Assembly: GCF_905171765.1 (NCBI RefSeq)
Contig: NC_053392.1
Coordinates: 447,234,837 to 447,298,836 of the forward strand
DNA length: 64,000 bases
Origin: Bufo bufo
Taxonomy: Eukaryota; Chordata; Amphibia; Anura; Bufonidae
Direction: 5' to 3'
Below, in pieces: positions 54,560-63,950 of the stretch; position 1 is the stretch's first letter, and each line of letters starts with the position of its first letter. Under the pieces are notes generated by a model that did no database searches, had not been told where the DNA came from, and saw only the letters and a list, made by a program, of their open reading frames with translations. Position numbers and translations under genes: made by a program.

Positions 54560-55490
54560 TCTAGTCGCCAAGTGCCAGGTTGGCGGTGAGTTGAGTTGTA
54601 CCAGGTCCTCCAGAGCAGCTACCGGTAGCCATGATGGTATGTCTATAGGGGTCATCTCAAAGGCCTCCCACCACTTGGGCAGATCATTTAGTTGTTGTAT
54701 CACCATTTGCCTGATGTTTATGGCAGTGCTGAGGCTGAACGGGAAGAGCCACCGAATAGGTAATTTTTTTAAATCTTAATATGTCCGTTAAAGGGTGTAA
54801 AGCTCTGCGTTTTGCCAAGGTGCCTGCTGCTAGATCTTGAAATAGCAGGATCTTATGATTGTCCAGCACAATTTCCTCCCTGTCTCTCGCCGCTTTGAGG
54901 ACTGCAGCGGTGTCTAAATAGTTTAGAAGGGCACAAATGGTGTTTCGGGGCGGTTTCACGTAGATGGCTTGGGCCTGAGCGCCCTGTGCGCTCTCTCAAT
55001 AATAATTCCACCAGCCCTTTCAGGCCCCAAAGCGTGGCACAGATCTGGCGTACCGTGTATGATAAGGTCTCGGCAGGGATCGTCTCAGGTATGCCACAGA
55101 GTCTTACATTTTTCCTTTGCTCTTGATTTTCCTGATCCTCCAGATAAAGATAAGCATTATTGATCTGTGAGTGAAGAGTTTGCAGGTGAGACTACATCAC
55201 CTTGCTGAGATGAGTGATAGAGGCCTGCGAGTCTTCTAGCGCCGCCACTCTTTGCCCCATCTGTTTCACCTCCATTTTAATGTCCACCAACTCTCGCATA
55301 ACTAGCGATAGAGCCTGGGTTAAGAACCTGGTGATCGGTATCGGATCCGGTTCTCCATGTGTATCAGAGAGAGTGTAGGTGCTGCCATCATCTGAGTCTT
55401 CGTTGCGTGTGGAAGCGCATGACTCGGAAGCTGCCATTTTTCCATTGCTGGCTGGGGACAGGAGTTTCTTGTTCAGGTATTTATTCAAGT
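54560..55490 (-). pseudogene. L1 ORF1 (broken)
   Basis: 55192-55488 gives an acidic start (MNKYLNKKLLSPASNGKMAA) and a coiled-coil segment MRELVDIKMEVKQMGQRVAA. 54684-54959 gives the C-terminal nucleic-acid-binding part (PPRNTICALLNYLDTAAVLK; HKILLFQDLAAGTLAKRRAL). 54521-54706 continues the last residues. Frameshifted near 55160 and 54760. Confidence 0.78.
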
Positions 55491-55600
55491 TCCCTTGAGA
55501 TTGTTTTGGTCTCGGAGTATGCTCCTGCTCTCTGTTTCTCTCTTAGCTTAGTTTATCCATGATGAGGCGGGCTATGATGCATAAAAAGCTGTTAGGTTTT

Positions 55601-55987
55601 TATGCATCATAGCTTGAGCTTGAGCTTCAAGCGTCCATCACTATGCTCTGCTAGCTCCGCTCCCTCTATACTAACCCTAAACTATCTGCCCTGACCTGAG
55701 ACTGTTAATTGGTTTTACATACTGTGCCTGCCCTGACTTCAGCGTATGCTTGAATATGGCTTTACCTGATTCCTCAATGTATTGCATTGGCATCTCTTGA
55801 CCCTCATGGGTCAGCTATCAACCAAATAGAGACCATCCCAGGAGATAGCAGCCTAATGGTTCCTCTGCAGCGAAGTACAGATCCCTGTTCAGGAGTTAAA
55901 TTGTGAAAAACCAGGGGACTGACAGGATAATGCTCTAAGGAGTAGCCCCACATCAAGTATGTTTGGTTGACACACTGGTTCCAAACC
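55601..55987. other. Unclassified flank of L1 block
   Basis: CCTGCC-rich sequence comparable to 48818-48955. ORFs are short and unrecognised. It ends where the ~385-bp repeat resumes (CATTGTGT at 55988). Confidence 0.3.
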
Positions 55988-56054
55988 CATTGTGTAAAAA
56001 ATAGAAACACAGACCATCACCACTATAAAACATACTAAAATCTATTTGCACATT

Positions 56055-56868
56055 TATTTTTGTCACTTGCTTCTCATTAGACTTTATTTTAAGAAATAAA
56101 CAATAAACTAACATGATTAATACATAGATAATATGGTTGTGTGACTTTATTTTGCCTATGTGTTTAATGCATGTATTAAATGTGCCATCTATATGCCTCT
56201 AATTAAACAAATCTGTACATTTTTATAAAAACTATGCCATTTTGTCTGCCAAGCAAAAGTCCATATATTTTCTTCATATACTTTCCTATTTTTGTTATTA
56301 AATGGCAAATCAAAGCAATTATAAAGCAAAATAATATGGTTGAAAATAAAGACAGCTGACAGTTTGGATTGACTGGACAGTAACATATGGACATGGTCTG
56401 ATGAATGAAGTGTGCTAATATGAGAAAGAGCCATCCACATACTGTTAGTCATTAGTTCATCTTAAGCTTCTGTTCATCTTTGGGTTCTGGAAGACTAGCT
56501 ATTATTTTCTTTTCAATATCATCCAAACATTTAAGTAAATCATCAGATTGTCTTTTGTACTCTACCGCTGATGAGAAATTTCCAGGGCCTTTATCCTTGA
56601 GAGCTTTATGTTTTGATTGTAGGAGTTGTTGTTTCCGTTTGATTTCTTCTCTCTTTTTATCATCTCCAATTTTGAGTTTATTTCCTTTTTGTAACAACTC
56701 TCTAATCTGGCCATCATTATCTTCACTCATATCTTTGTTGAAGTCTTCTTCTGTGATATTCACTCCTAACTGTATTTCAGCCTCCAGTGGTTCAAGCAAT
56801 TTCTGCATATCAGAATGAAAGTGTTCCAGTTCCTTAGATGAAATCATTGCCTTTCCACTCCTATTAAT
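56055..56868 (-). pseudogene. dmd: Retrocopy of a dystrophin transcript (exons 38-40 plus alternative 3' end)
   Basis: Minus strand from 56868. After a few residues matching the end of exon 37 (SGK) come exon 38 (ISSKELEHFHSDMQKLLEPL ... EEDFNKDM), exon 39 (SEDNDG ... QLLQSKHKALK) and exon 40 (DKGPGNFSSAVEYKRQSDDL ... SLPEPKDEQKLK), fused with no introns; exon limits are those of human DMD. This is spectrin-repeat rod sequence. Directly after the last exon-40 codon (56461) come ATGAAC and TAA (56452), then ~400 nt without dystrophin similarity, AATAAA (plus ~56087) and a short A-rich end. Flanked by AAAATCTATTTGCACATT (56037-56054) and AAAATATATTTGCACATT (56869-56886). Two small in-frame deletions versus human. 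The 143-codon frame is open but begins in flanking sequence. Confidence 0.9.
56452..56851 (-). CDS. Dystrophin-derived open frame inside the retrocopy
   Basis: Open from a fortuitous upstream ATG at 56883 through the three dystrophin exons to TAA at 56452. If the source transcript existed as retained here, its protein would end with two extra residues (Met-Asn) after exon 40. No promoter is seen, so expression of the copy itself is unlikely. Confidence 0.5.
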
Positions 56869-56968
56869 AAAATATATTTGCACATTGTGAGGCCATATTA
56901 GGCTTTTTTTGTAGATTAAGGAACTGGACTGAAAGGATGTGACACATTCATGGCTTCTCAGATTATTT
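56869..56968. repeat. Resumed ~385-bp repeat unit 2, last visible piece
   Basis: GTGAGGCCATATTAGGCTTT, TTTGTAGATTAAGGAACTGG and GTGACACATTCATGGCTTCT match 45593-45662 of unit 1. PCF11 retrocopy begins at its right edge. Confidence 0.8.
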
Positions 56969-56969
56969 A

Positions 56970-58083
56970 TTTTTTTTTTATAGCAAAAATAATTTTATTT
57001 ATAATTTACAGTCAGGTGAAAATCATACAATACCTCTCTTTTATAAGATTTTATAATCTGCGCACATTTACAGAATGTTATTTTTTTTTACACACATGAA
57101 ACTGTGCAGGCAGCATAAGAAAAATCAAATACAAAAATGTATTCAAAAACCAAATAGTTAACCGGGGCCCCGCCCCAGTTAGAGGTTCTTCACTTTCGTG
57201 GAGCTCTGTACAAGGAGCAGATTTAAACCGGATCGTCGGGTTCTGGTTTGACCTCCGTTAACAGAGGTATGGTTTGGGCACAGTGTGTGGCAGCGTCGGC
57301 AGAGGGCTCCTCCTTTACTCTGACTGCGGTGTCGGAAGTGTCTGCCACCTCCTCTTTGACAAGCCTTAACATGGCGTTCAGTGGGTTTTCTAGGAGCGTT
57401 TTACTAGGGGACGGTGTGCAGTCTAAAAAGGAGGACGTATTTTTATAATCTTCATAACAAGAGGGATGGAAAATCTTTTCATTGACACGCATGGCGTTCT
57501 TCAGATGCCACTCCTCCTCCTCCTCATCCCAATACTGTTCAAACTGCTCTTTGCAAACGTCGCAGATCTCATCTGCCCCGGCAGGCCCAGCTGGCACGCT
57601 CTGAAATTCCTTCTCCTTGGCGGCCTCCTGAGTTTTTAATATCACCTCCTCGTGTACTTTTTCAAAGAACTGACTTTTAGCTCTTTCTTCCAAATCTGCA
57701 ATTTCCTCAAATTCTATCCAATCCTTCAGGCTGTAGTACCATCTGTGGTGGGTTATTTTCCTGCTGACATCCTTCTCGGTTCTGTTTTGTCGGTAATGCC
57801 AGTCCAAGTGGTCGGCATAGATATCAGTCTGAGATTTGGTAAACCTCATCCCACAGGAGTAGCACTGGATGCCAGTGTACAAACGGGTTATTATACTCTC
57901 ATGGCGCTGTTTCAGATCTTCCATAGCAAAGCCAGTGATGTCTGGAACATCCTGATCCTCTGAAGGGTCGTCTTCTTCGTCTTCATGAGTAGACTGACTA
58001 GACGGTTCAGTTGCTTGAGAGGAAGTGTTTTCCGTCTGAGATGCTTTAAGTATTCCCATGGAAAGCAGCTTCTCTGATTTTTC
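56970..58083 (-). pseudogene. pcf11: PCF11 retrocopy, 5'-truncated, ORF intact
   Basis: Processed copy: several C-terminal PCF11 exons fused, poly(A) of 10 A (plus 56970-56979) 14 nt after AATAAA (plus 56994-56999), and an imperfect target duplication GCTTCTCAGATTATTT (56953-56968) / GCTTCTCTGATTTTT (58068-58082). Homology begins about SEKLLSMGILKAS. It landed in the same repeat unit as the DMD copy, about 100 bp away. Confidence 0.88.
57223..58059 (-). CDS. PCF11 C-terminal domain (zinc fingers), intact frame in retrocopy
   Basis: 278 codons, no lesion. PCF11 is the pre-mRNA cleavage and polyadenylation factor that binds the RNA polymerase II CTD and CLP1. Residues 1-40 are acidic/Ser-rich. 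Zinc finger 1 has Cys66, Cys69, His84, His88 (IQCYSCGMRF, YADHLDWHYRQNRTEKDVSR). A conserved link follows (WYYSLKDWIEFEEIADLEER, EFQSVPAGPAGA, the CLP1-binding region). Zinc finger 2 has Cys166, Cys169, His198, Cys201 (CDVCKEQFEQYWDEEEEEWH, FHPSCYEDY). The tail has VKEE and VKPEP motifs. The CTD-interacting N-terminus is absent. Start chosen at 58059; an in-frame TGA lies 10 codons upstream. Conservation could mean youth or selection. Confidence 0.9.
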   Translation of the reverse strand: MGILKASQTENTSSQATEPSSQSTHEDEEDDPSEDQDVPDITGFAMEDLKQRHESIITRLYTGIQCYSCGMRFTKSQTDIYADHLDWHYRQNRTEKDVSRKITHHRWYYSLKDWIEFEEIADLEERAKSQFFEKVHEEVILKTQEAAKEKEFQSVPAGPAGADEICDVCKEQFEQYWDEEEEEWHLKNAMRVNEKIFHPSCYEDYKNTSSFLDCTPSPSKTLLENPLNAMLRLVKEEVADTSDTAVRVKEEPSADAATHCAQTIPLLTEVKPEPDDPV

Positions 58084-58640
58084 TCAAGAGTCTCAAAATA
58101 GAAAATGAAGTATCAGATTTTCATCTGGAAGCACCAAAGAGTGTTTGAACAGTTAACATTAGTCAATGTGAATAATTTTACTCCCATTATCTTTTGATCT
58201 AGTAACCCTTTTTAATATAAAAACACTGGATCCAGATTGATCAATGTAGCTTCCCCAGTGATCTGCTGCCAGTGCTTCCCATTCACCGCTGCTGTCCTGG
58301 GCTCTGTCTATGTAGGTACTGTTGTTCTGTGATCTGCGCCAGTTTCCTCTCAGCCCTGGCCACAGCATGCTTGCTGCGTGTTCCCTGCAGCACTTCCCTA
58401 AGGGCGAGTATGCGTGACTCCCTGTGCTTTATGGGTTAGGTCATGTTACCTCGCTGACCAATCCTAGCTCTCCTGCACATATATAAGTGTCTCAGCCCCC
58501 TTCCCTGAGGCCTCAGTGTCAAGGTACTTGTGTCCTGCTAAGGTTCCTGATATCTTATTGTGTTCCTGTGTTCCTGACTCGTACTTGTATTCCTGGACTC
58601 TGCTACCTGTTTAATCCCTGCCTGCTTGCCTTGACTCTCC
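58084..58640. other. LTR-like leader sequence
   Basis: Contains a promoter-like CACATATATAAGTGTCTC at ~58477 and CCTGAGGCCTCAGTGTCAAG, then CCTG-rich sequence, in the style of Gypsy LTR and leader regions. No gene. Confidence 0.35.
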
Positions 58641-58859
58641 TGTTGCCGACCAGGATTGCCTGACCTGTACCTCTGCTGCCTGCCCTTACCTATTGCCTGT
58701 TTGACTTTACCTCTGCCTCATCCTTCGGTCCTGCACTGTTGCTCCTGGTTACGACTCTGCCTGCTGAAAATGCCTGTACTTCTGGTACCTTGCTCAGGTA
58801 CTCCTGTTTCGCCTGGACCAGCTGCCTCGTGTGGTAGTCCTCTGTTGGATTTGTCTGGA

Positions 58860-59045
58860 TTTTCTAACCTTTTTGAAGGCAGAAAGGCTTAACAGTCAAG
58901 GTAAAATCTTCAATAAATTCTCTGGAGAAATTAACTAGCCCAACAAATTTCCTGAGCTCTGTGACAGAAACAGTTGTAATAGCTTTAACCTTCTTCTGCA
59001 GATTTCTTTCTTTGAATGGACAGTGTACGGTGAGCGAAATAGAAC
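58860..59045 (-). pseudogene. Gypsy reverse transcriptase/RNase H junction fragment
   Basis: Minus frame has VKAITTVSVTELRKFVGLVN and FSREFIEDFTLTVKPF, the LRSFLGLVNFYRRFI-type motif after Gypsy reverse transcriptase. Cut by the LINE at ~59050. Confidence 0.75.
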
Positions 59046-59049
59046 TTGG

Positions 59050-60660
59050 CTCATTATAACATAGAAACATAGAATGTGTCGGCAGATAAGAACGATTTGG
59101 CCCATCTTGTCGGCCCAATATACTGAATATTATGAATAGCCCCTGGCCCTATCTTATATGCAGGATGGCCTTATGCCTATATCCCATGCATGCTTAAACT
59201 CCTTCACTGTATTTGCAGCTACCACTTCTGCAGGAAGGCTATTCCATGCATCCACTACTCTCTCCGTAAAGTAATACTTCCTGATATTACTTTTAAACCT
59301 TTGCCCCTATAATTTAAAACGATGTCCTCTTGTATAGGTTTTCTTCTTTTTAAATATTCTCTCCTCTTTTACCTTGTTGATTCCCTTTATGTGTTTAAAA
59401 GTTTCTATCATATCTCCTCTGTCTCGTCTTTCTTCCAAGCTATACATGTTAAGGTCCTTTAATCTTTCCTGGTAAGTTTTATTCTGCAATCCATGTACTA
59501 GTTTAGTAGCTCTTCTCTGAACTCTTTCCAAAGTATCAATATCCTTCTGGAGATATGGTCTCCAATACTGCGCACAATTCTCCAAATGAGGTCTCACTAG
59601 TGCTCTGTAGAGCGGCATGAGCTCCTCCCTCTTTCTACTGGTAATTCCTCTCCCTATACACCCAAGCATTCTGCTAGCATTTCCTGCTGCTCTATTAGAT
59701 TGTCTGCCTACCTTAAGTCTTCTGAAATAATGACCCCTAAATCCCTTTCCTCTGATACTGAGGTTAGGACTGTATCACTGATTTTATATTCTGCTCTTGG
59801 GTTTTTACGCCCCAGGTGCATTATCTTGCACTTATCAACATTAAATTTTAGTTGCCAGATTTTTGGCCATTCCTCTAGTTTTCCTAAATCCTTTTCCATT
59901 TGGTGTATCCCTCCAGGAACATCAACCCTGTTACAAATCTTTGTGTCCTCAGCAAAAAGACACACCTCACCATAGAGGCCTTCTGCAATTTTGCTGACAA
60001 ATATATTAAACAATATGGGTCCCAGAACAGATCCCTGAGGTACTCCACTGTTAACAAGACCATGGTCTGAATATACTCCATTGACTACAACCCTCTGTTG
60101 TCTGTCCCTCAGCCACTGCCTAATCCATTTAAAAATATGGGAGTCCAAGCACAAAGACTGCAATTTATTGATAAGCCTTCTATGTGGGACAGTATCAGAA
60201 GCCTTACTAAAGTCTAGATAAGCGATGTCTACTGCACCTCTGCCATCTATTATTTTAGTCACCCAATCAAAAAAATGAATAACATTAGTTTGACATGATG
60301 TCCCTGAAGTAAACCCATGCTGTTTTTCATCTTTCAATCCATGGGATTTTAGATGTTCCACAATCCTCTCCTTAAGTATGGTTTCCATTAATTTCTCCAC
60401 TATTGATGTTAGGCTTACTGGCCTATAGTTGCCTGACTCCTCCCATGTTGTGCCCCTCTTGTGAATGGGCACAACATTTGCTAATTTCCAATCTTTTGGG
60501 GTGACCCCTGTTACCAGTGATTGGTTAAATAAATCTGTTAATGGTTTTGCTAGTTCACCGCTAAGCTCTTTTAATAGCTTTGGGTGTATCCCATCAGGCC
60601 CCTGTGACTTATTTGTATTAATTTTAGACAGCTGACTTAGAACCTCTTCCTCTACATGAA
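59050..60660 (-). mobile_element. CR1/L2-group LINE, 5'-truncated
   Basis: Minus-strand reverse transcriptase with 3' tail ending GACACATTCTATGTTTCTATG then TTATA. Inserted into the Gypsy remnant. Confidence 0.85.
59307..60472 (-). pseudogene. CR1/L2-group reverse transcriptase (broken)
   Basis: 59708-60472 covers reverse transcriptase motifs GNYRPVSLTSIVEKLMETIL, DFSKASDTVPHRRLI, GVPQGSVLGPILFNIF and CLFAEDTKICN, in which the catalytic FADD is changed to FAED. 59307-59669 covers the C-terminus (ASRMLGCIG-type, LYRALVRPHLENCAQYWRPY, TYTRGHRFKL). A frame break lies at ~59700. The upstream part is degraded to 60660. Confidence 0.9.
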
Positions 60661-61330
60661 GCTATTCATGTGTTCTCCAGACAAATCCAGTAAAGTGGCA
60701 TGCAGCACCATTGTACAGCATATGTCAGCAGGAAAACCATGAGGGGGGAAGAAGGACACTCACATGACCATGAGATGAAGTAGGAGGAGGACTTTCCCCG
60801 ATCGGCTTACAGGCAGCCTGGATGAGACAATCAGTGGGGCAGCAGGCAGGGAGATGTAGTAGCAGAATGACTAGAACTTAATTCTGTGTACAGTTACTGA
60901 TAATGGGGGAAGGGTCTAGCAGCCCCTGGCAGAAAACAATCTTATACAGTATGTAGTCACAATCAAACTTCTACTGTAGTGTCAGGGACACTGAAGTGAA
61001 AGACTAGAAAAAGCATAATTGTGCAGAATAGGAATTTTTTGCAGGGAAAGCTTTTAGGGAGGGAAGAGCTGAGGTATAGTGTGATTGGCAAAGGCAGAGA
61101 CTTCTAGCTGCAGTTAATGCCTTCTAGTACAGCTACAGCTCAAAAAGCACCTCAAAAGCAGCCACCTGCAGCAATAAAATCTGAAGTTGTTATTATTAAC
61201 ATCTTATTTCCAGTACAATTAGCATTAGCTACAGTGCTGACTGCTGAGCAACAAGTGTATATATTTATATTCAGTGCATCATATCCTTCTGTGCTAAACG
61301 CTTTTGCAACAACAGCAGTCTGCAAGGGGT
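60661..61330. other. Unclassified stretch
   Basis: Contains GGAATTTTTTGCAGGGAAAG and AGTGCATCATATCCTTCTG, phrases with the feel of a DNA transposon leader. An open frame at 61117-61338 has no recognisable domain. No gene supported. Confidence 0.3.
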
Positions 61331-61590
61331 TCCTTTAAGATGAGATAAGTGTTTTGTGACGCCAGTTGCAATGAAGCAACAACGGGACAGAGTCCCGTTA
61401 AGAAATGGTGCTAGTACCCAGGTGTAGGAATGGCCGAGTGATATAGGGTGGCCTATAGTGTCCCTTTATGTTTTGTGCACGTGTCACGGTGCTCCTACCT
61501 GGATACGCTGGAACTCCAGGTGTTGGCTCTGAAGTAGATAAATAGGGTGAAAAATTGAGGGATTTGAAGAAATATTTGAGTCCAGACCTT
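61331..61590. repeat. LTR-like fragment
   Basis: GTTTTGTGACGCCAGTTGCA, GAGTCCCGTTAAGAAATGG and CACGTGTCACGGTGCTCC resemble an interspersed LTR. Borders not defined. Confidence 0.35.
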
Positions 61591-62118
61591 ATGATTATTG
61601 ATGGACGAACATCGTCCGGGACGTTTCGCGATGGGCCCCATTCACTTTAATGGCAAGCGAACCTGAAAAACCTTCAGGTCATATTTGAAGCCACCAAATA
61701 CTTACTAGAAGTGCACAATCGTCCCACAACATGGACAGTAACATACCAGAGGTGGATCTATGGCAAAAATTCCCACAAAAAATATGTATTTTAATCAGGG
61801 GCCATTTTTATGCCTCTTAAAGGGAAACTTAAATGTGCCCTGCTGGAGCCTAGAAAATTTTTATTTTAGGCCACAGGAGTACAGGACCCAAAAATTATGT
61901 ATTCACCTGACAGAAAAGAACAAGTCATTATGTGGCTGGAGGTATATTAGACGGTCAGTGCATAACAATTTTACTGTAGGCCAGTGGAGTACAGGCCCTA
62001 AAAATTATGCATTCACCTGACATTGTGATTATGTGACTGGAGTGTTCTGGGAAGCGGGGATGGCCGGGACGCGCTTATGTCATCAGCGCACCCGGCGTCG
62101 CCTGTTCCCGTAGGAACA

Positions 62119-62385
62119 TTAGCTGTGGACAGGCGGCAGTGCTTCTCTTTGATAACCGCCTCCTGCCGTGCTTAACAAACAAACAGACAATACACTGGCT
62201 GCAGGGCAGGCCAGCACCTCCAAGGCGTAAAGAGCAAACTCAGGCCATGTGCCCAATTTGGAGACCCAGAAGTTGAAGGGGGCAGACCAATCAGTCAGTA
62301 TGTGTAGGCGTGTGCACACATACTGCTCCACCATGTTGTACGTCCCCGTGATGTCCACAATCCAATTGAATATCTGCTCTATCAA
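62119..62385 (-). pseudogene. hAT transposase C-terminal remnant
   Basis: YVCTRLHILTDWSAPFNFWV and LALACPAASVLS-type sequence (TWPEFALYALEVLACPAASV) mark the dimerisation domain. The central catalytic region is missing. Confidence 0.8.
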
Positions 62386-63003
62386 CTTTCGATGTTCTTT
62401 TATGCGCCTACATTGGGGATCACGGGTAACTGGGAATCAGGGTTCCATGCCAGAGAGGGAGCCTGAGAAAGGGATACCACATCCAAGGGAGGTCAATGGA
62501 TTAAATTAAATGTGATTGAGCGGAAATGTGGGACAAATTATTGAAGCAGAAGCTTCCAAGTAAAGGAGGGGGCGCGCGGCAATTACCCACTCCCGACTCG
62601 GGGAGGTAGTGATGATAAATAACAATACAGGACTCTTAAGATGCCCTGTTATTGTAATGATTAATAAAAAATTATAGGTAATGTCACTGGGGTATTTTGG
62701 ATTTGTAAATATTAGACAGGAGAGGCCCTGCTGCCGCTTTATTGACTCTAGATAACTGCTGCCTGATCGCACGTCCCCATCCACGATCCAATTGGATATC
62801 TTCTCTATCAACTTTCAATGTTCTTTTATGCGCCTACCATGGTGATCACGGGTAACAGGGAATCAGGGTTCCATGCCGGAGAGGGAGCGTGAGAAAGGGA
62901 TACCACATCCAAGGGAGGTCAATGGCTGAAATGTGATTGAGCGGAAATGTGGGACAAGTTGTTAAAGCGGAAGGATCGAATGAAAGGAGGGGGCGCACGT
63001 CAA
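62357..63003. repeat. ~220-bp direct duplication
   Basis: 62357-62577 and 62788-63003 share ATGTTCTTTTATGCGCCTAC, GATCACGGGTAAC, GAATCAGGGTTCCATGCC and GATACCACATCCAAGGGAGG, separated by a ~210-bp spacer. Confidence 0.9.
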
Positions 63004-63009
63004 TTAAAG

Positions 63010-63560
63010 GCGAATTTTTGAAATTTAAGTCCCTGTCACCTTTGCAGAGCAGGGGTTTTTCATTGGCAAAAATGGGTTAATGTTACCCACCAATGGAACA
63101 GACGATATTTAAAAATTTTGCTCCCTATCAACTATGCAGAGCAGTGGTTTATTCACGGCAAAACTGGGTTCATGTCACCCACCAATTGAACAGACAATTT
63201 TACAAAAATTAGTTCCCTGTCACCTATGCAGAGCAGGGATTTGTGTACGGCAAAAATGGTAAAATGTCACCTGAGAATGTAATAGACGATTTTTTGAAAT
63301 TTAGGTCCCTGTCACCTATGCAGAGCAGGGGTTTATTCATAACAAAACTGGGTTCATGTCAACCACCAATTGAACAGATGATTTTACAAAAATTTGTTTC
63401 CTGTCACCTATGCAGAGCAGGGGTTTGTATACGGCAAAAATGGTAAAATGTCACCTGAGAATGTAACAGACGATTTTTTGAAATTTAGGTCCCTATGCAG
63501 AGCAGGGGTTTATTCATGGCAAAAATGGTAAAATGTGACCCAAAAATGTAACAGACGCTT
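63010..63560. repeat. ~115-bp tandem repeats in hAT 5' region
   Basis: About five units with CCCTGTCACCTATGCAGAGC and CGGCAAAAATGGTAAAATGT. They lie directly upstream of the hAT N-terminal ORF, as do the unrelated repeats in the left copy. Confidence 0.88.
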
Positions 63561-63950
63561 TTGCACACTGATCCCTCTTTTGCTGTGCTGGTGTCTCTGT
63601 GCGACCACCGCCTCTTCCTCTAAATTGCACACGTCACTCGCATGACCTTGATTCCATGTGTGGTCTAGTACCTCATTATCCTCCACATCAACTTTCACCC
63701 AATCTTTACCCCTGCCCTCCTTGTCAGTCTGCAGACTGCAGAAAGCTGCAGCAGTTGGCACCTGTGTTTCGTCATCATCCGAGACGTGCTGCTGTTGTCT
63801 TCCCATGTCCTCATCCTGAAACAAATGTGGTTGGGCATCAGTGCACTCAATCTTTTCTGGTGCAGGGCTATGTGGATGGCTCATGGAAACCCTGCCAGCA
63901 GAGTCATCAAAAAGCATAAAAGACCGCTGCATAATTTGGGGCTCAGACAT
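63510..63950 (-). pseudogene. hAT N-terminal ORF (partial)
   Basis: Acidic, Gln/His-rich sequence: SEPQIMQRSFMLFDDSAGRV, SPAPEKIECTDAQPHLF and DEDMGRQQQHVSDDDETQVP. Homologous to residues from ~120 onward of the ORF at 1-485. Continues beyond the window upstream; downstream it ends in repeat sequence at 63510. Confidence 0.6.

Larger units (their letters stand above)
48956..55600 (-). mobile_element. L1-clade LINE (L1-2) with tandem inter-ORF region and nested PLE
   Basis: Minus strand: ORF1 at 54560-55490, a ~850-bp unit repeated between the ORFs (50145, 50981, 51841; continuing after the PLE at 54414-54605), and ORF2 endonuclease at 48956-49990, 3'-truncated. PLE-2 is inserted at 51993-54400. 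Confidence 0.75.

Noticed and set aside
56452..56851. A genuine dystrophin exon of the resident DMD gene
   Set aside because: Three exons are fused without introns and the block has an 18-bp target duplication, so it is a retrocopy and not the gene.
57223..58059. The native PCF11 locus
   Set aside because: Several coding exons are continuous, there is a poly(A) tract 14 nt after AATAAA, and the 5' end is truncated next to a target duplication.
61117..61338. 73-codon ORF MPSSTATAQKAPQ...
   Set aside because: No family is recognised, the setting is repetitive and composition is ordinary; insufficient support.
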